A stretch of 7,092 nucleotides of DNA from Actinomycetes bacterium. Its GTDB lineage: Bacteria > Actinomycetota > Acidimicrobiia > Acidimicrobiales > Acidimicrobiaceae. Numbering within the stretch: the first letter of the stretch is position 1; the number at the start of each line of letters is the position of its first letter. Positions 1 through 6,406 of the stretch are shown here, in pieces. A program made the translations under genes and the position numbers. The notes under the pieces were generated by a model that saw only the letters and a program-made list of their open reading frames with translations, searched no databases and had not been told where the DNA came from. The stretch spans positions 1-7,092 of the forward strand of contig JAKAPB010000094.1 of the NCBI GenBank assembly GCA_021823045.1, in the 5' to 3' direction.

Positions 1-153
1 TTCCGATCGCGGTACTTCCATCTTTTCGCGCTAAATAGGTCGATACTTTTGACTCCATTTCACAATATGGCACTCCTTTCGCCCTACCACACCGAAGCCG
101 ACGTTGAAAGACACGCCGAAGTGTTTCGAGACACCATTGCGTCGGTTTTATGA
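1..153 (+). CDS. Class III PLP-dependent aminotransferase, C-terminal end (partial)
   Basis: The first frame is open from the window edge to a TGA at 151-153 and gives 50 residues; the gene begins outside the window. The residues contain LLTPFHNMALLSP followed by TEADVERHAEVF. This is the typical C-terminal pattern of class III aminotransferases close to glutamate-1-semialdehyde aminotransferase, where the last strand and helix of the small domain close over the active site. The catalytic lysine and PLP-binding residues lie upstream and cannot be seen. Such enzymes transfer an amino group between an amine or amino acid and a keto acid, or move it within one molecule. It points the same way as the permease-lyase-kinase genes downstream and may belong to the same pathway, but a likely terminator and a 170-nt gap separate them. 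Family fairly sure; substrate unknown. Confidence 0.72.
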   Translation, partial: FRSRYFHLFALNRSILLTPFHNMALLSPYHTEADVERHAEVFRDTIASVL

Positions 154-204
154 TCAGATCTTTACAAACGGTTAAACAGCCCGGCCCATGTCCAGGCCAA
201 GTCT

Positions 205-230
205 CTTTGGGTCGATCCCGAAGTTTTCTT
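205..230 (+). terminator. Candidate rho-independent terminator after the aminotransferase
   Basis: CTTTGGG (205-211) can pair with CCCGAAG (217-223) through seven pairs, one of them G-U, around the loop TCGAT. TTTTCTT follows directly at 224-230. It lies about 50 nt after the aminotransferase stop and just before the possible promoter of the permease, so it would separate two transcription units. The stem is short and the U-tract is interrupted, so termination may be partial. The rest of the gene-free stretch 154-323 holds only a weak GGCC/GGCC inverted repeat (183-198) and the promoter-like elements listed separately. Confidence 0.42.
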
Positions 231-231
231 C

Positions 232-266
232 CCGACAACTATTAGCCGCAAAAATACTCTAGAGTA
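232..266 (+). promoter_or_regulatory. Possible promoter with palindrome over the -10, upstream of the permease
   Basis: CCGACA (232-237, four of six matches to TTGACA) is followed after 17 nt by TACTCT (255-260), which keeps the T-A-...-T positions of a -10 element. TACTCTAGAGTA (255-266) is a perfect 12-bp palindrome and could be an operator covering the -10. A transcript would begin near 267. That gives a leader of about 57 nt before ATG 324, or a leaderless message beginning at GTG 267. The evidence is sequence resemblance only; the -10 is poor at three positions. Confidence 0.3.
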
Positions 267-323
267 GTGCCGAATCGGAGATTGAGGGGGGCCTCTTTCG
301 ATACTTTAGAGCGAGGGAGATCG

Positions 324-1826
324 ATGTCGAGGGGTGAAGATCCTACCAGATTAGCTCAGTCCGGTCAGGATCAAGAGGGATCAATAGTCAATAAGTTCGG
401 ATACAGACAGGATCTAAAGAGGTCGCTACATTTTTTTGCACTCTTTGGGGTCTCATTTTCGATCATATCGATCACCACAGGTATCTTTTTGAGCTTCGGT
501 GTCGCCATGAGCTACTTCGGTCCAGCCAGTATCTGGGAATGGCTGATCGTAGGTGCGGGCCAGTTGCTGGTAGCCATGGTCGTGGCCGAATTAGGGACGA
601 GGATCCCCTTGGCCGGATACGCCTATCAGTGGAGTGCTCGCCTAGTCTCGTCTACCTACGGCTGGTTTGTTGGTTTTTTCGGTTTACTCTACATGACCGT
701 AGGCGGAGGTGCGATTTTCCTACTGATAGGAACCCCGCTATTATTGTCCGAATTTGGCATTGATCACCCTTCGGGACATCTGATACTCAGCGTCACCATA
801 ATTATTATGATGGTTCCTCTGCTGCTAAATATCGTTTCCGTTCAACTCGCCTCGAAGGTCAACTCGGCGGCGGTTATCACCGAAATCATTGGAACCGTAG
901 TTTTTGGCATCCTGTTAATGGTGCTGTGGGGAATCAAGTCTAAGCCCTCGCCATACGGTTGGGGGATTCTCGCTAACACAACCTCCACTTCACACAACGC
1001 GATGTGGTACTCGATCGTGCTAGCGGCAATACTTGGTGCCTACACTCTGGTAGGTTTTGAATTGGCTGCGGACCTGGCAGAGGAGGCACTAGACGCCAGA
1101 AAAAACGTTCCGAGGGCTGTTCTGGTCGCCGTGGGCGCCTCGGTGGTATTGGGCTTTGTGGCATTGATCGGCTTCTCGGTAGCGATACCCTCGATCAAGG
1201 CCATCGAATCGACCAATCTCCCTCTACTTGCTATCGCAAACTATTGGCTTCCCGGGTGGGTGGTGAAACTGTTCATCGCCTTCGTGATATTTTCTATCTT
1301 CTCAATCAGCGTGGTGGGCACCGCCGCACAAGCAAGGCTCGTCTATTCTATGGCTCGGGACAACATGCTGCCTTTTAGCGCCGCTTTCAAGAAGGTGCAT
1401 CAGAGTACCAAAACCCCTATTGTCGCTCTTTTGGTGTTTGGGGCAATCAACGTGGCGTTTACCATCTTTGGCTATACCCAGAAGAATAGCTTCGATACAC
1501 TAGTTGGAGCGACAGCGATAATTCCATTCATCATCTATTTCATGATCACTATCGCCTATGCCTACAAGCGAAAAGCACTGGAAGCCATACCTGGCAGTTT
1601 CAACCTTGGAAGGTATGCAAAGCCGGTCATCGCAATTGTCCTGGTTTGGACCGTCGCAATGATATTGTCACTTTCGCTTCCATCCAGCTTCCGACTAGCG
1701 GACGCAATAGTGGTTGGTTCGACCGTCCTCTCTCTCGCTTGGTACCTTATCGCCCTTAGAAAAAGGATCTCGCTAGGCGAGGCAGGAGTTCGGCCGATTG
1801 AAGAGTATCCACTTGCCGAAGCTTAA
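324..1826 (+). CDS. APC-superfamily amino acid/amine permease
   Basis: This is a secondary transporter in the cytoplasmic membrane, probably importing or exchanging an amino acid or amine. The chosen start, ATG 324, has AGGGAG at 314-319 and gives 500 residues. The frame extends to GTG 267 (519 residues), which has no ribosome binding site but fits a leaderless start. Counting from GTG 267, about twelve hydrophobic segments lie near 56-80, 88-108, 131-155, 172-192, 202-222, 247-267, 285-306, 331-353, 382-402, 409-431, 451-469 and 478-496. Family marks are the first-helix region ending in SYFGP (82-86), AELGTRIPLAGYAYQW (107-122), GFELAADLAEEA (263-274) with NVPRA after it, and ARLVYSMARDNMLP (356-369). 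These resemble the amino acid/choline/GABA branch of APC transporters. The soluble N-terminus and short C-terminal tail are normal. It is followed after 66 nt by the lyase-like enzyme and probably supplies that enzyme's pathway. Family sure; substrate unknown. Confidence 0.88.
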   Translation: MSRGEDPTRLAQSGQDQEGSIVNKFGYRQDLKRSLHFFALFGVSFSIISITTGIFLSFGVAMSYFGPASIWEWLIVGAGQLLVAMVVAELGTRIPLAGYAYQWSARLVSSTYGWFVGFFGLLYMTVGGGAIFLLIGTPLLLSEFGIDHPSGHLILSVTIIIMMVPLLLNIVSVQLASKVNSAAVITEIIGTVVFGILLMVLWGIKSKPSPYGWGILANTTSTSHNAMWYSIVLAAILGAYTLVGFELAADLAEEALDARKNVPRAVLVAVGASVVLGFVALIGFSVAIPSIKAIESTNLPLLAIANYWLPGWVVKLFIAFVIFSIFSISVVGTAAQARLVYSMARDNMLPFSAAFKKVHQSTKTPIVALLVFGAINVAFTIFGYTQKNSFDTLVGATAIIPFIIYFMITIAYAYKRKALEAIPGSFNLGRYAKPVIAIVLVWTVAMILSLSLPSSFRLADAIVVGSTVLSLAWYLIALRKRISLGEAGVRPIEEYPLAEA

Positions 1827-1873
1827 AGGACCGAGATAGCAGTTCAGCCAGTCGAGCAGTAAAAACCAACCAG

Positions 1874-1887
1874 CTTTCGAAAGGGGG
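1874..1887 (+). promoter_or_regulatory. Lyase ribosome binding site with overlapping palindrome
   Basis: AAGGGGG (1881-1887) lies 5 nt before GTG 1893 and decides that start. It overlaps the perfect 10-bp palindrome CTTTCGAAAG (1874-1883). The palindrome may be chance or a small protein-binding site. The 66-nt gap between permease and lyase has no terminator or convincing promoter, so the two genes are probably on one transcript. Confidence 0.45.
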
Positions 1888-1892
1888 CTCGC

Positions 1893-3302
1893 GTGTCGAG
1901 CAATACACAAGGAGATCTCTCTGGGGTTAACGACTACTTCTACCCCTACCGAGACCGCTACACCACTTATTCGACGCTACCAAAAGTTGGTGTCGCGAGG
2001 GACGAAGTCCTTGGGGTTCTGCGAGAAATGTCGGAGAAAGAGGACAGGATCGGTGACGAAGGAAGATGCTCGGGTTCTATCTACTCGGGAGATCACGACC
2101 ACTATCGCTTTCTGACCGAGGCATTTCGTTACTTTGCCCACTCGAATGTTTTACAACGGGATATGTACCCTAGTTCGACCAAGCTCGAGGGAGAGATCGT
2201 CGCCATGACCCTCTCCTTGATGAATGGGGAATCCCTTGGGGGTTCGGCTTGCGGAGTCCTGACCTCGGGTGGAAGCGAATCGCTGATGTCACAGCTTTTT
2301 GCCTATCGAGAATGGGCCTCTCAGACCAAGAATATTTCCGCCCCCGAGGTAATAATACCAAACTCTGCCCATGTCGCTATTGACAAAGGCGGCCACTACT
2401 TCGGGGTTCGGGTTCTGCGAGCCCCACTAGACAAGGACTTTTTAGTAGACCTGAATTGGGTAGAAGACCATATCAATAGGAACACCATTGCCCTGGTCGG
2501 ATCGGCGGGATCCTACCCCTACGGATTAGTCGACCCGATAGCAGAACTCGGTCAACTTGCAATAACGCACGACATCGGGCTTCACGTCGACGGATGTCTA
2601 GGTGGATTTTTGCTACCATTTGGCAAAAAGCTCGGTTATCCAATTGGCGATTTTGATTTTTCGGTCGAAGGTGTGACCTCAATATCCGCCGATACCCACA
2701 AGTATGGCTATGGCCTCAAGGGAACGTCAGTGCTTATGTATGCTAATAAAGAGCTGAGGAAGCACCAGTATTTCACCTATCCCGACTGGCCGGGCGGCCT
2801 CTACTTATCCCCAGGAATGGCTGGGTCTCGCTCCGGAGGGCTCATCGCCTCCACTTGGGCGTCGATGGTCACCCTCGGGGAACAGGGCTACCTGGATATC
2901 GCCCGAGACATATTCCGGACCGCCGACCTATTGAAGAAGGGCATCCAAGAGATAGCAGAACTTCGGGTATACGGGGAGCCAACTTTCTTGGTTGGATTCG
3001 GCTCTGAGGCAATCGACATCTTCCACGTCAATGATTACTTGAGCAAAAATGGCTGGCGACTCAACGGTCTACAACTCCCGCCCGGTCTCCACTTCTGCGT
3101 CACACGCCCTAACACCTATCCGGCGGTTATGGAGGAGTTTCTCTCGACTCTAAGGGATGCCGTGAATTACGCTAAGGGGCCCGACCTCGGACCGGCTGAG
3201 TCATCCGCCCTCTACGGATTGGCGGGTAGCGTCGAAGGAAACAAGGTGGTTGAAGAACTTCTCGTGGGGGCACTGGACGCCTTCTACGGGTTAGCCCAAT
3301 GA
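1893..3302 (+). CDS. Sphingosine-1-phosphate-lyase-like PLP-dependent enzyme (group II decarboxylase fold)
   Basis: This is a fold-type I PLP enzyme of 469 residues. It resembles sphingosine-1-phosphate lyase (SPL) along its whole length, more than glutamate or tyrosine decarboxylases. In order: SGSIY (60-64), TSGGSES (124-130, cofactor phosphate), NSAH (157-160, histidine stacking on the PLP ring), HVDGCLGGF (231-239, Asp233 to the pyridine nitrogen), SADTHKYG (265-272, Lys270 as Schiff-base lysine), GSRSGG (311-316) and an ALYGLA end (439-444) matching the MGAIYGMA-type end of the human enzyme. There is no N-terminal membrane anchor, as in other bacterial homologues, so it is probably cytosolic. 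SPL enzymes split a phosphorylated 2-amino-1,3-diol into phosphoethanolamine and an aldehyde. GTG 1893 is chosen from AAGGGGG 5 nt upstream. The FGGY kinase follows after 9 nt and could make the phosphorylated substrate. Since FGGY kinases act on small polyols, the natural substrate here is probably small and not a sphingoid base; that is inference. Confidence 0.86.
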   Translation: MSSNTQGDLSGVNDYFYPYRDRYTTYSTLPKVGVARDEVLGVLREMSEKEDRIGDEGRCSGSIYSGDHDHYRFLTEAFRYFAHSNVLQRDMYPSSTKLEGEIVAMTLSLMNGESLGGSACGVLTSGGSESLMSQLFAYREWASQTKNISAPEVIIPNSAHVAIDKGGHYFGVRVLRAPLDKDFLVDLNWVEDHINRNTIALVGSAGSYPYGLVDPIAELGQLAITHDIGLHVDGCLGGFLLPFGKKLGYPIGDFDFSVEGVTSISADTHKYGYGLKGTSVLMYANKELRKHQYFTYPDWPGGLYLSPGMAGSRSGGLIASTWASMVTLGEQGYLDIARDIFRTADLLKKGIQEIAELRVYGEPTFLVGFGSEAIDIFHVNDYLSKNGWRLNGLQLPPGLHFCVTRPNTYPAVMEEFLSTLRDAVNYAKGPDLGPAESSALYGLAGSVEGNKVVEELLVGALDAFYGLAQ

Positions 3303-3311
3303 GGATAACGT

Positions 3312-4886
3312 ATGACTAGGGAGCGCTATGCACTAGGTATCGACCTCGGCACAGGTGGGGTGAAAGTCGGACTCGTTAGAGCTGATGGAGCCCTTATCGC
3401 CAAGCGGACAGCGGAGATTTCAACCCGTCACCCAAACGGGGCGTTATCCGCTACTCAGGATCCAGTGTCTTGGTGGGCATCGATAGTAGAAATGACCCAC
3501 TCAATCGTGGAGGAGTTTGATCCAAAAGACTCACTAGTCGCCATCTGCGCCACCGGCCAATGGGCTTCAACGGTGCCCGTGGATTCGACCGGAAACCCTG
3601 TAGATGAGTGTTTCCTCTGGATGGACGAGAGCGGCGCCTCCTACTCGGAGTCGATTATTGGCGGAAAATTCATGGGCTACAATCCACTCGCGGCTTTGAC
3701 CTTTATAAGAAAAACCGGCGGAGCGCCCTCGAGATCCGGAGCCGACCCTATAGGTCACATCAACTACATCGAGCAGGAGCTACCAGCGGTCGCAGCCAAA
3801 GTCAGATGGTACCTCGAGCCAGTTGACTTTATATCGATGAAATTGACTGGAATTGCCGCGGCTACTCACGCCTCGATGACTGCCAGCTGGTTGACCAACA
3901 ACACCAAGCTGGACCGTTATCGCTACGATAAAAAGCTGATCCAACTCAGCAGAATGCCAGTAGCGAAGCTCCCTAGGCTCATTCCGGTCGGATCGGTCAT
4001 TGGAAAAATATCTGAAGCTGCAGCGAAGGAGCTACACCTCGATTTTGGAGCAAATGTTGTTACTGGCCTACCGGACCTTCACACCGGAGCTATTGGCTCA
4101 GGGTCAATAGAAGTTGACGAAGTTCATCTATGCCTCTCTACTACCGCTTGGATATCGGCACCGGTCTCAAAAAAAAAGACTGACATCTTCCACTCGATTG
4201 CTTCGGTGCCGGGTATCTTTCCTGGTGAATATCTGATTGCCAACAATCACGAAACTGCCGGTGAATCACTTGACTGGTTTAGGGACACCTTTTTCAACAA
4301 CGGTTCGCTCTCCCTAGGGACCACTAGCTTTTCTGAACTCGATCGCCTGGGCTCCCAGTCATCACCAGGATCAAATGGTGTTGTGTTCACTCCATGGCTG
4401 GCTGGGGAAAGGTCTCCTGTCGACGACAAAAACGCACGAGCGGCTTTCATCGGCTTGTCCCTCGCTACGACCAAGGCCGACCTCACTCGTTCCGTTCTTG
4501 AAGGCGTAGCTCTATCAAATCGTTGGCTAATGGAGCCATTCGTCAAGTTCAAAGAGGGAAGATCGCCTGACAAAGTGAGGATTATAGGCGGAGGAGCCAA
4601 CTCTGATCTCTGGTGTCAAATACATGCCGACGTGCTAAAAACGGAGATCCACAGGGTGAAAGATCCCACCTACGCAAATCTGAAGGGCGCTGGACTCATG
4701 GCCCTTTTCGGAACCGGCACCATCAGCCGTTCTGAGATTAAAGCAGCTATAGAGATCGATCAGATATTCATTCCCCACCTTCCGAATGAGAAATTACTCG
4801 ACGAATACTATGTGGTCTTTTCAAAAATATATAAGCGTCATAAGCCACTCTTTCGTCTCCTGACCCCACTAAGGGGCAGGACATAG
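3312..4886 (+). CDS. FGGY-family carbohydrate kinase (xylulokinase-like)
   Basis: This cytosolic kinase moves the ATP gamma-phosphate onto a hydroxyl of a sugar, polyol or related small molecule. At 524 residues it has full family length. The N-terminal domain begins with GIDLGTGGVK (9-18, phosphate loop). GLPDLHTGAIGSG (252-264) carries the likely catalytic base Asp255. CLSTTAWIS (274-282) forms the second phosphate-binding part. The C-terminal domain shows WLAGERSPV (362-370), a variant of the W-x-GER-x-P motif, and IIGGGANSDLW (424-434) for adenosine binding. Nothing essential appears missing. ATG 3312 has GAGG at 3301-3304, overlapping the lyase TGA, so translation is probably coupled to the lyase gene. 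Xylulokinase is the closest everyday label, but the PLP lyase and amino acid permease beside it, with no sugar isomerase or sugar transporter, argue for a hydroxylated amino compound as substrate (inference). An A9 run sits at codons 286-289. Confidence 0.85.
   Translation: MTRERYALGIDLGTGGVKVGLVRADGALIAKRTAEISTRHPNGALSATQDPVSWWASIVEMTHSIVEEFDPKDSLVAICATGQWASTVPVDSTGNPVDECFLWMDESGASYSESIIGGKFMGYNPLAALTFIRKTGGAPSRSGADPIGHINYIEQELPAVAAKVRWYLEPVDFISMKLTGIAAATHASMTASWLTNNTKLDRYRYDKKLIQLSRMPVAKLPRLIPVGSVIGKISEAAAKELHLDFGANVVTGLPDLHTGAIGSGSIEVDEVHLCLSTTAWISAPVSKKKTDIFHSIASVPGIFPGEYLIANNHETAGESLDWFRDTFFNNGSLSLGTTSFSELDRLGSQSSPGSNGVVFTPWLAGERSPVDDKNARAAFIGLSLATTKADLTRSVLEGVALSNRWLMEPFVKFKEGRSPDKVRIIGGGANSDLWCQIHADVLKTEIHRVKDPTYANLKGAGLMALFGTGTISRSEIKAAIEIDQIFIPHLPNEKLLDEYYVVFSKIYKRHKPLFRLLTPLRGRT
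4151..4217 (+). repeat. Long imperfect inverted repeat around an A9 run, inside the kinase gene
   Basis: CGGCACCG (4156-4163) and CGGTGCCG (4204-4211) are perfect 8-bp inverted arms. Outside them GATA (4151-4154) pairs with TATC (4214-4217), with a T-G pair and one bulged G between, and G4164-T4203 can add a wobble pair. The result is about 14 pairs enclosing a 38-nt loop that contains AAAAAAAAA at 4169-4177. A smaller GTCT/AGAC stem (4164-4167 with 4177-4180) could form instead around the A run. The pairing is seen in the sequence; any function in the mRNA is unproven. Confidence 0.4.
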
Positions 4887-4901
4887 GTCGGCGTGACCGA
4901 C
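4859..4901. terminator. Two tandem hairpins at the convergent gene junction
   Basis: The first hairpin, 4859-4880, overlaps the end of the kinase gene: CCTG and CCCC pair with GGGG and CAGG around ACTAA, with one bulged A, giving eight pairs, all but one of them G-C. The second, 4887-4901, begins directly after the kinase TAG: GTCGG pairs with CCGAC around CGTGA. Neither has a T-run on either strand, so these are not classical intrinsic terminators. Their place in the 40-nt gap between converging genes makes a two-way transcription barrier plausible. Confidence is low without expression data. Confidence 0.3.
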
Positions 4902-4926
4902 ACCAGCCTTCAAGCCGTTCCGAGCG

Positions 4927-5727
4927 CTATCTTTTATGGCGACCACCCGAGTGCATGTACCCTATAACTCCAGCCGCCACCGCGACGTTGAGCGACTCGA
5001 CCTCCTTGGCCATTGGTATCGAAATTACCCCGTCGGTCATCGCTAATAAATCCTGGGAAATACCGTTTCCTTCGGAACCAAAAATAACAAGGGTTCGAGA
5101 AAGATCTTCGCAGTCCGAAAGAGTCAATGTTCCACCTCCGTCAGCTGCGAGGACCTTGCCACCGCGAGAACTAAATTCGTCTACCTCAGCGGCGAGGTCA
5201 TAGCTGATTCGAATCGGTACGCCTAGGCAGTGCCCGGCTGACGCTCGTGCGGCCTTGGGGGAAAATGGGTCTGCGCAATCAGAAGATATCACTACGCCCG
5301 GGTGTCCCAAGGCTGCCACTACCCGAATAATCGCTCCAATGTTCCCTGGATCCTGGATTCCCGTTAGGGCAAAGATCGGCGATCTAGCATCGGGAAGAAG
5401 CGTAAACTCTTTGGGGATTCTGCAGATAGCGACAACCCCTTGTGGAGTCTTCGATTCCGAAATAAGGCGCATAATAGGTTCTGTCACCCAAACAACTTCG
5501 CACCCTGCGACGCTCGCTGCGTCGAGGATCAGCGCCGACTCCAAACCGGTATAGGACTCGCTGACTATTACCGTCTCGCACGCGTTATGCTCGTTAATCG
5601 ATTCTAGAGCGAACCTGTAGCCCTCAAGCAAAAACCGGCCGAGGCGATTTCGCTCCGACCGGTCTTTTGAAAGTTTTCTTACCTCTTTGATAAGTCGATT
5701 AGAGTTCGACTTTATCGGCTCGCCCAA
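4927..5727 (-). CDS. TrmH/SpoU-family RNA (probably 23S rRNA) 2'-O-methyltransferase
   Basis: This SAM-dependent enzyme of the SPOUT knot fold methylates a ribose 2'-OH, most likely in 23S rRNA. Of its 266 residues, about 1-100 form the L30e-like substrate-binding domain, with NRLIKEVRKL (10-19), FLLEGYR (32-38) and SKTPQGVVA (92-100). The catalytic domain carries the three SpoU motifs: DPGNIGAIIR (126-135, with Arg135), IFGSEGNGIS (215-224, with Glu219) and SIPMAKEVESLNVAVAAG (236-253, with Ser245 and Asn247). The start is TTG 5727. AGGAG at 5733-5737 overlaps the rplT stop and lies 5 nt upstream, so translation is likely coupled to rplT. Actinobacteria often keep such a gene directly after rplT (called tsnR in mycobacteria), which supports a role in ribosome maturation. 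The exact target nucleotide cannot be deduced. Confidence 0.88.
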   Translation of the reverse strand: MGEPIKSNSNRLIKEVRKLSKDRSERNRLGRFLLEGYRFALESINEHNACETVIVSESYTGLESALILDAASVAGCEVVWVTEPIMRLISESKTPQGVVAICRIPKEFTLLPDARSPIFALTGIQDPGNIGAIIRVVAALGHPGVVISSDCADPFSPKAARASAGHCLGVPIRISYDLAAEVDEFSSRGGKVLAADGGGTLTLSDCEDLSRTLVIFGSEGNGISQDLLAMTDGVISIPMAKEVESLNVAVAAGVIGYMHSGGRHKR

Positions 5728-5735
5728 CGAGACTC

Positions 5736-6119
5736 CTACTCCTGGGCTTCGATCGGCGCCGATTCCGGACTCGCCTCTTTAGCCACCTTGACCAGAGTTG
5801 CAAAAGTCTCAGGCGCGTTTACCACAAGTTCAGCAAGAACTTTTCTGTCGACTTCGACTCCCGCCTGCTTTAGACCATAGATCAATCTCGAATAAGAGAT
5901 TCCGTTTTCGCGAGCCGCCGCATTTATCCTCTGTATCCAGAGCTTACGATAATCACCTTTGCGAGCCCTGCGATCTCTGTACGCGTAGTTCAGGGAGTGC
6001 ATTACCTGCTCATTAGCCGCACGGTAGCTACGGCTCTTATTGCCGTAATAACCCTTGGCTAGCTCCAGGACTTTGCGTCTACCCTTCTTGCCGTGTACGG
6101 CACGCTTCACCCTTGCCAT
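5736..6119 (-). CDS. rplT: 50S ribosomal protein L20
   Basis: L20 binds 23S rRNA early in assembly of the large subunit. The sequence shows the classic very basic N-terminal helix (MARVKRAV, then [18 protein letters not shown] at 23-40), followed by [18 protein letters not shown] (46-63), [17 protein letters not shown] (64-80) and [17 protein letters not shown] (82-98). At 127 residues it is slightly longer than the usual 117-120 because of a Glu/Pro/Ala-rich tail from about 114. ATG 6119 has AAGGAG shortly upstream. The stop TAG at 5736-5738 is part of the methyltransferase ribosome binding site. In several bacteria L20 represses its own operon by binding an mRNA structure; the hairpins in the rpmI-rplT gap are a possible place for that here. 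Confidence 0.97.
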   Translation of the reverse strand: MARVKRAVHGKKGRRKVLELAKGYYGNKSRSYRAANEQVMHSLNYAYRDRRARKGDYRKLWIQRINAAARENGISYSRLIYGLKQAGVEVDRKVLAELVVNAPETFATLVKVAKEASPESAPIEAQE

Positions 6120-6142
6120 AGCTTCTCCTTAACTCATTCAAC

Positions 6143-6199
6143 TGCGACCAACACGCATCGCCGCAACCTAAAACCCTGTGCACCGGGCCTACCCGATGC
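6143..6199 (-). promoter_or_regulatory. Two hairpins in the rpmI-rplT gap, possible attenuator or L20 site
   Basis: Read on the minus strand just after the rpmI stop, GCATCGGG (6199-6192) pairs with CCCGGTGC (6187-6180) around TAGG. That is eight uninterrupted pairs with one G-U, followed after six bases by TTTT. Further down, TGCGGC (6165-6160) pairs with GTCGCA (6148-6143) around an 11-nt loop, ending some 24 nt before the rplT ATG. The other genes of the operon are only 6-8 nt apart, so an 86-nt structured gap is notable. It could be a partial terminator, an RNA processing site or a ribosomal protein binding site. Confidence 0.4.
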
Positions 6200-6205
6200 C
6201 GCCAT

Positions 6206-6400
6206 CTACATGCCTAAAAGGCGCTTCATCCTCTTTGCATCGCCGGGAGCAACGTCGGATTCCCTGGAGAGTCTTCTAATCCTTTTTGAGGACTTCTTCT
6301 CCAGAATGTGAGATTTGAACGCCTTGCGTCTACGAAGCTTGCCCGTTCCGGTGACTTTGAAACGAGCCTGCGCGCCCTTGTCTGTTTTCATCTTTGGCAT
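6206..6400 (-). CDS. rpmI: 50S ribosomal protein L35
   Basis: This small basic large-subunit protein of 64 residues has normal family length. It begins [20 protein letters not shown] (1-20), continues with [20 protein letters not shown] (21-40) and [15 protein letters not shown], and ends in KRMKRLLGM, all typical of L35. ATG 6400 lies 6 nt after the infC stop. Its Shine-Dalgarno sequence, GAGGG at 6411-6415, sits inside the end of infC, so both genes are read from one message and translation may be coupled. The gene sits in its conserved place between infC and rplT. Confidence 0.97.
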   Translation of the reverse strand: MPKMKTDKGAQARFKVTGTGKLRRRKAFKSHILEKKSSKRIRRLSRESDVAPGDAKRMKRLLGM

Positions 6401-6406
6401 TTATAA

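Noticed and set aside
49..70. TTGACT and TATGGC as a promoter
   Set aside because: The spacing is only 11 nt and the elements lie inside the aminotransferase reading frame.
106..127. Imperfect hairpin (GAA-ACAC paired with GTGT-TTC) near the start of the window
   Set aside because: It lies inside the aminotransferase coding end, is weak and bulged, and has no T-run, so it is probably incidental.
324..3302. Permease plus PLP enzyme as a GadB/GadC-type acid-resistance pair (decarboxylase with amino acid antiporter)
   Set aside because: The PLP enzyme matches S1P lyase along its length, not glutamate decarboxylase, and the tightly linked FGGY kinase has no role in an acid-resistance cycle. It remains a weaker alternative.
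4247..4600. 117-codon open frame on the minus strand within the kinase gene
   Set aside because: It lies fully inside a well-supported kinase coding region, has no family motif, and its residue pattern is what the antisense of that gene would give.
4955..5554. Open frames on the plus strand opposite the methyltransferase gene
   Set aside because: They are antisense to a gene with all three SpoU motifs and show no protein family signature.
6134..6205. 23-codon frame on the minus strand in the rpmI-rplT gap (ATG next to the rpmI stop)
   Set aside because: It has only a weak AGG upstream and no recognisable sequence, and the gap is better explained by its hairpins. Conservation would be needed to revive it.
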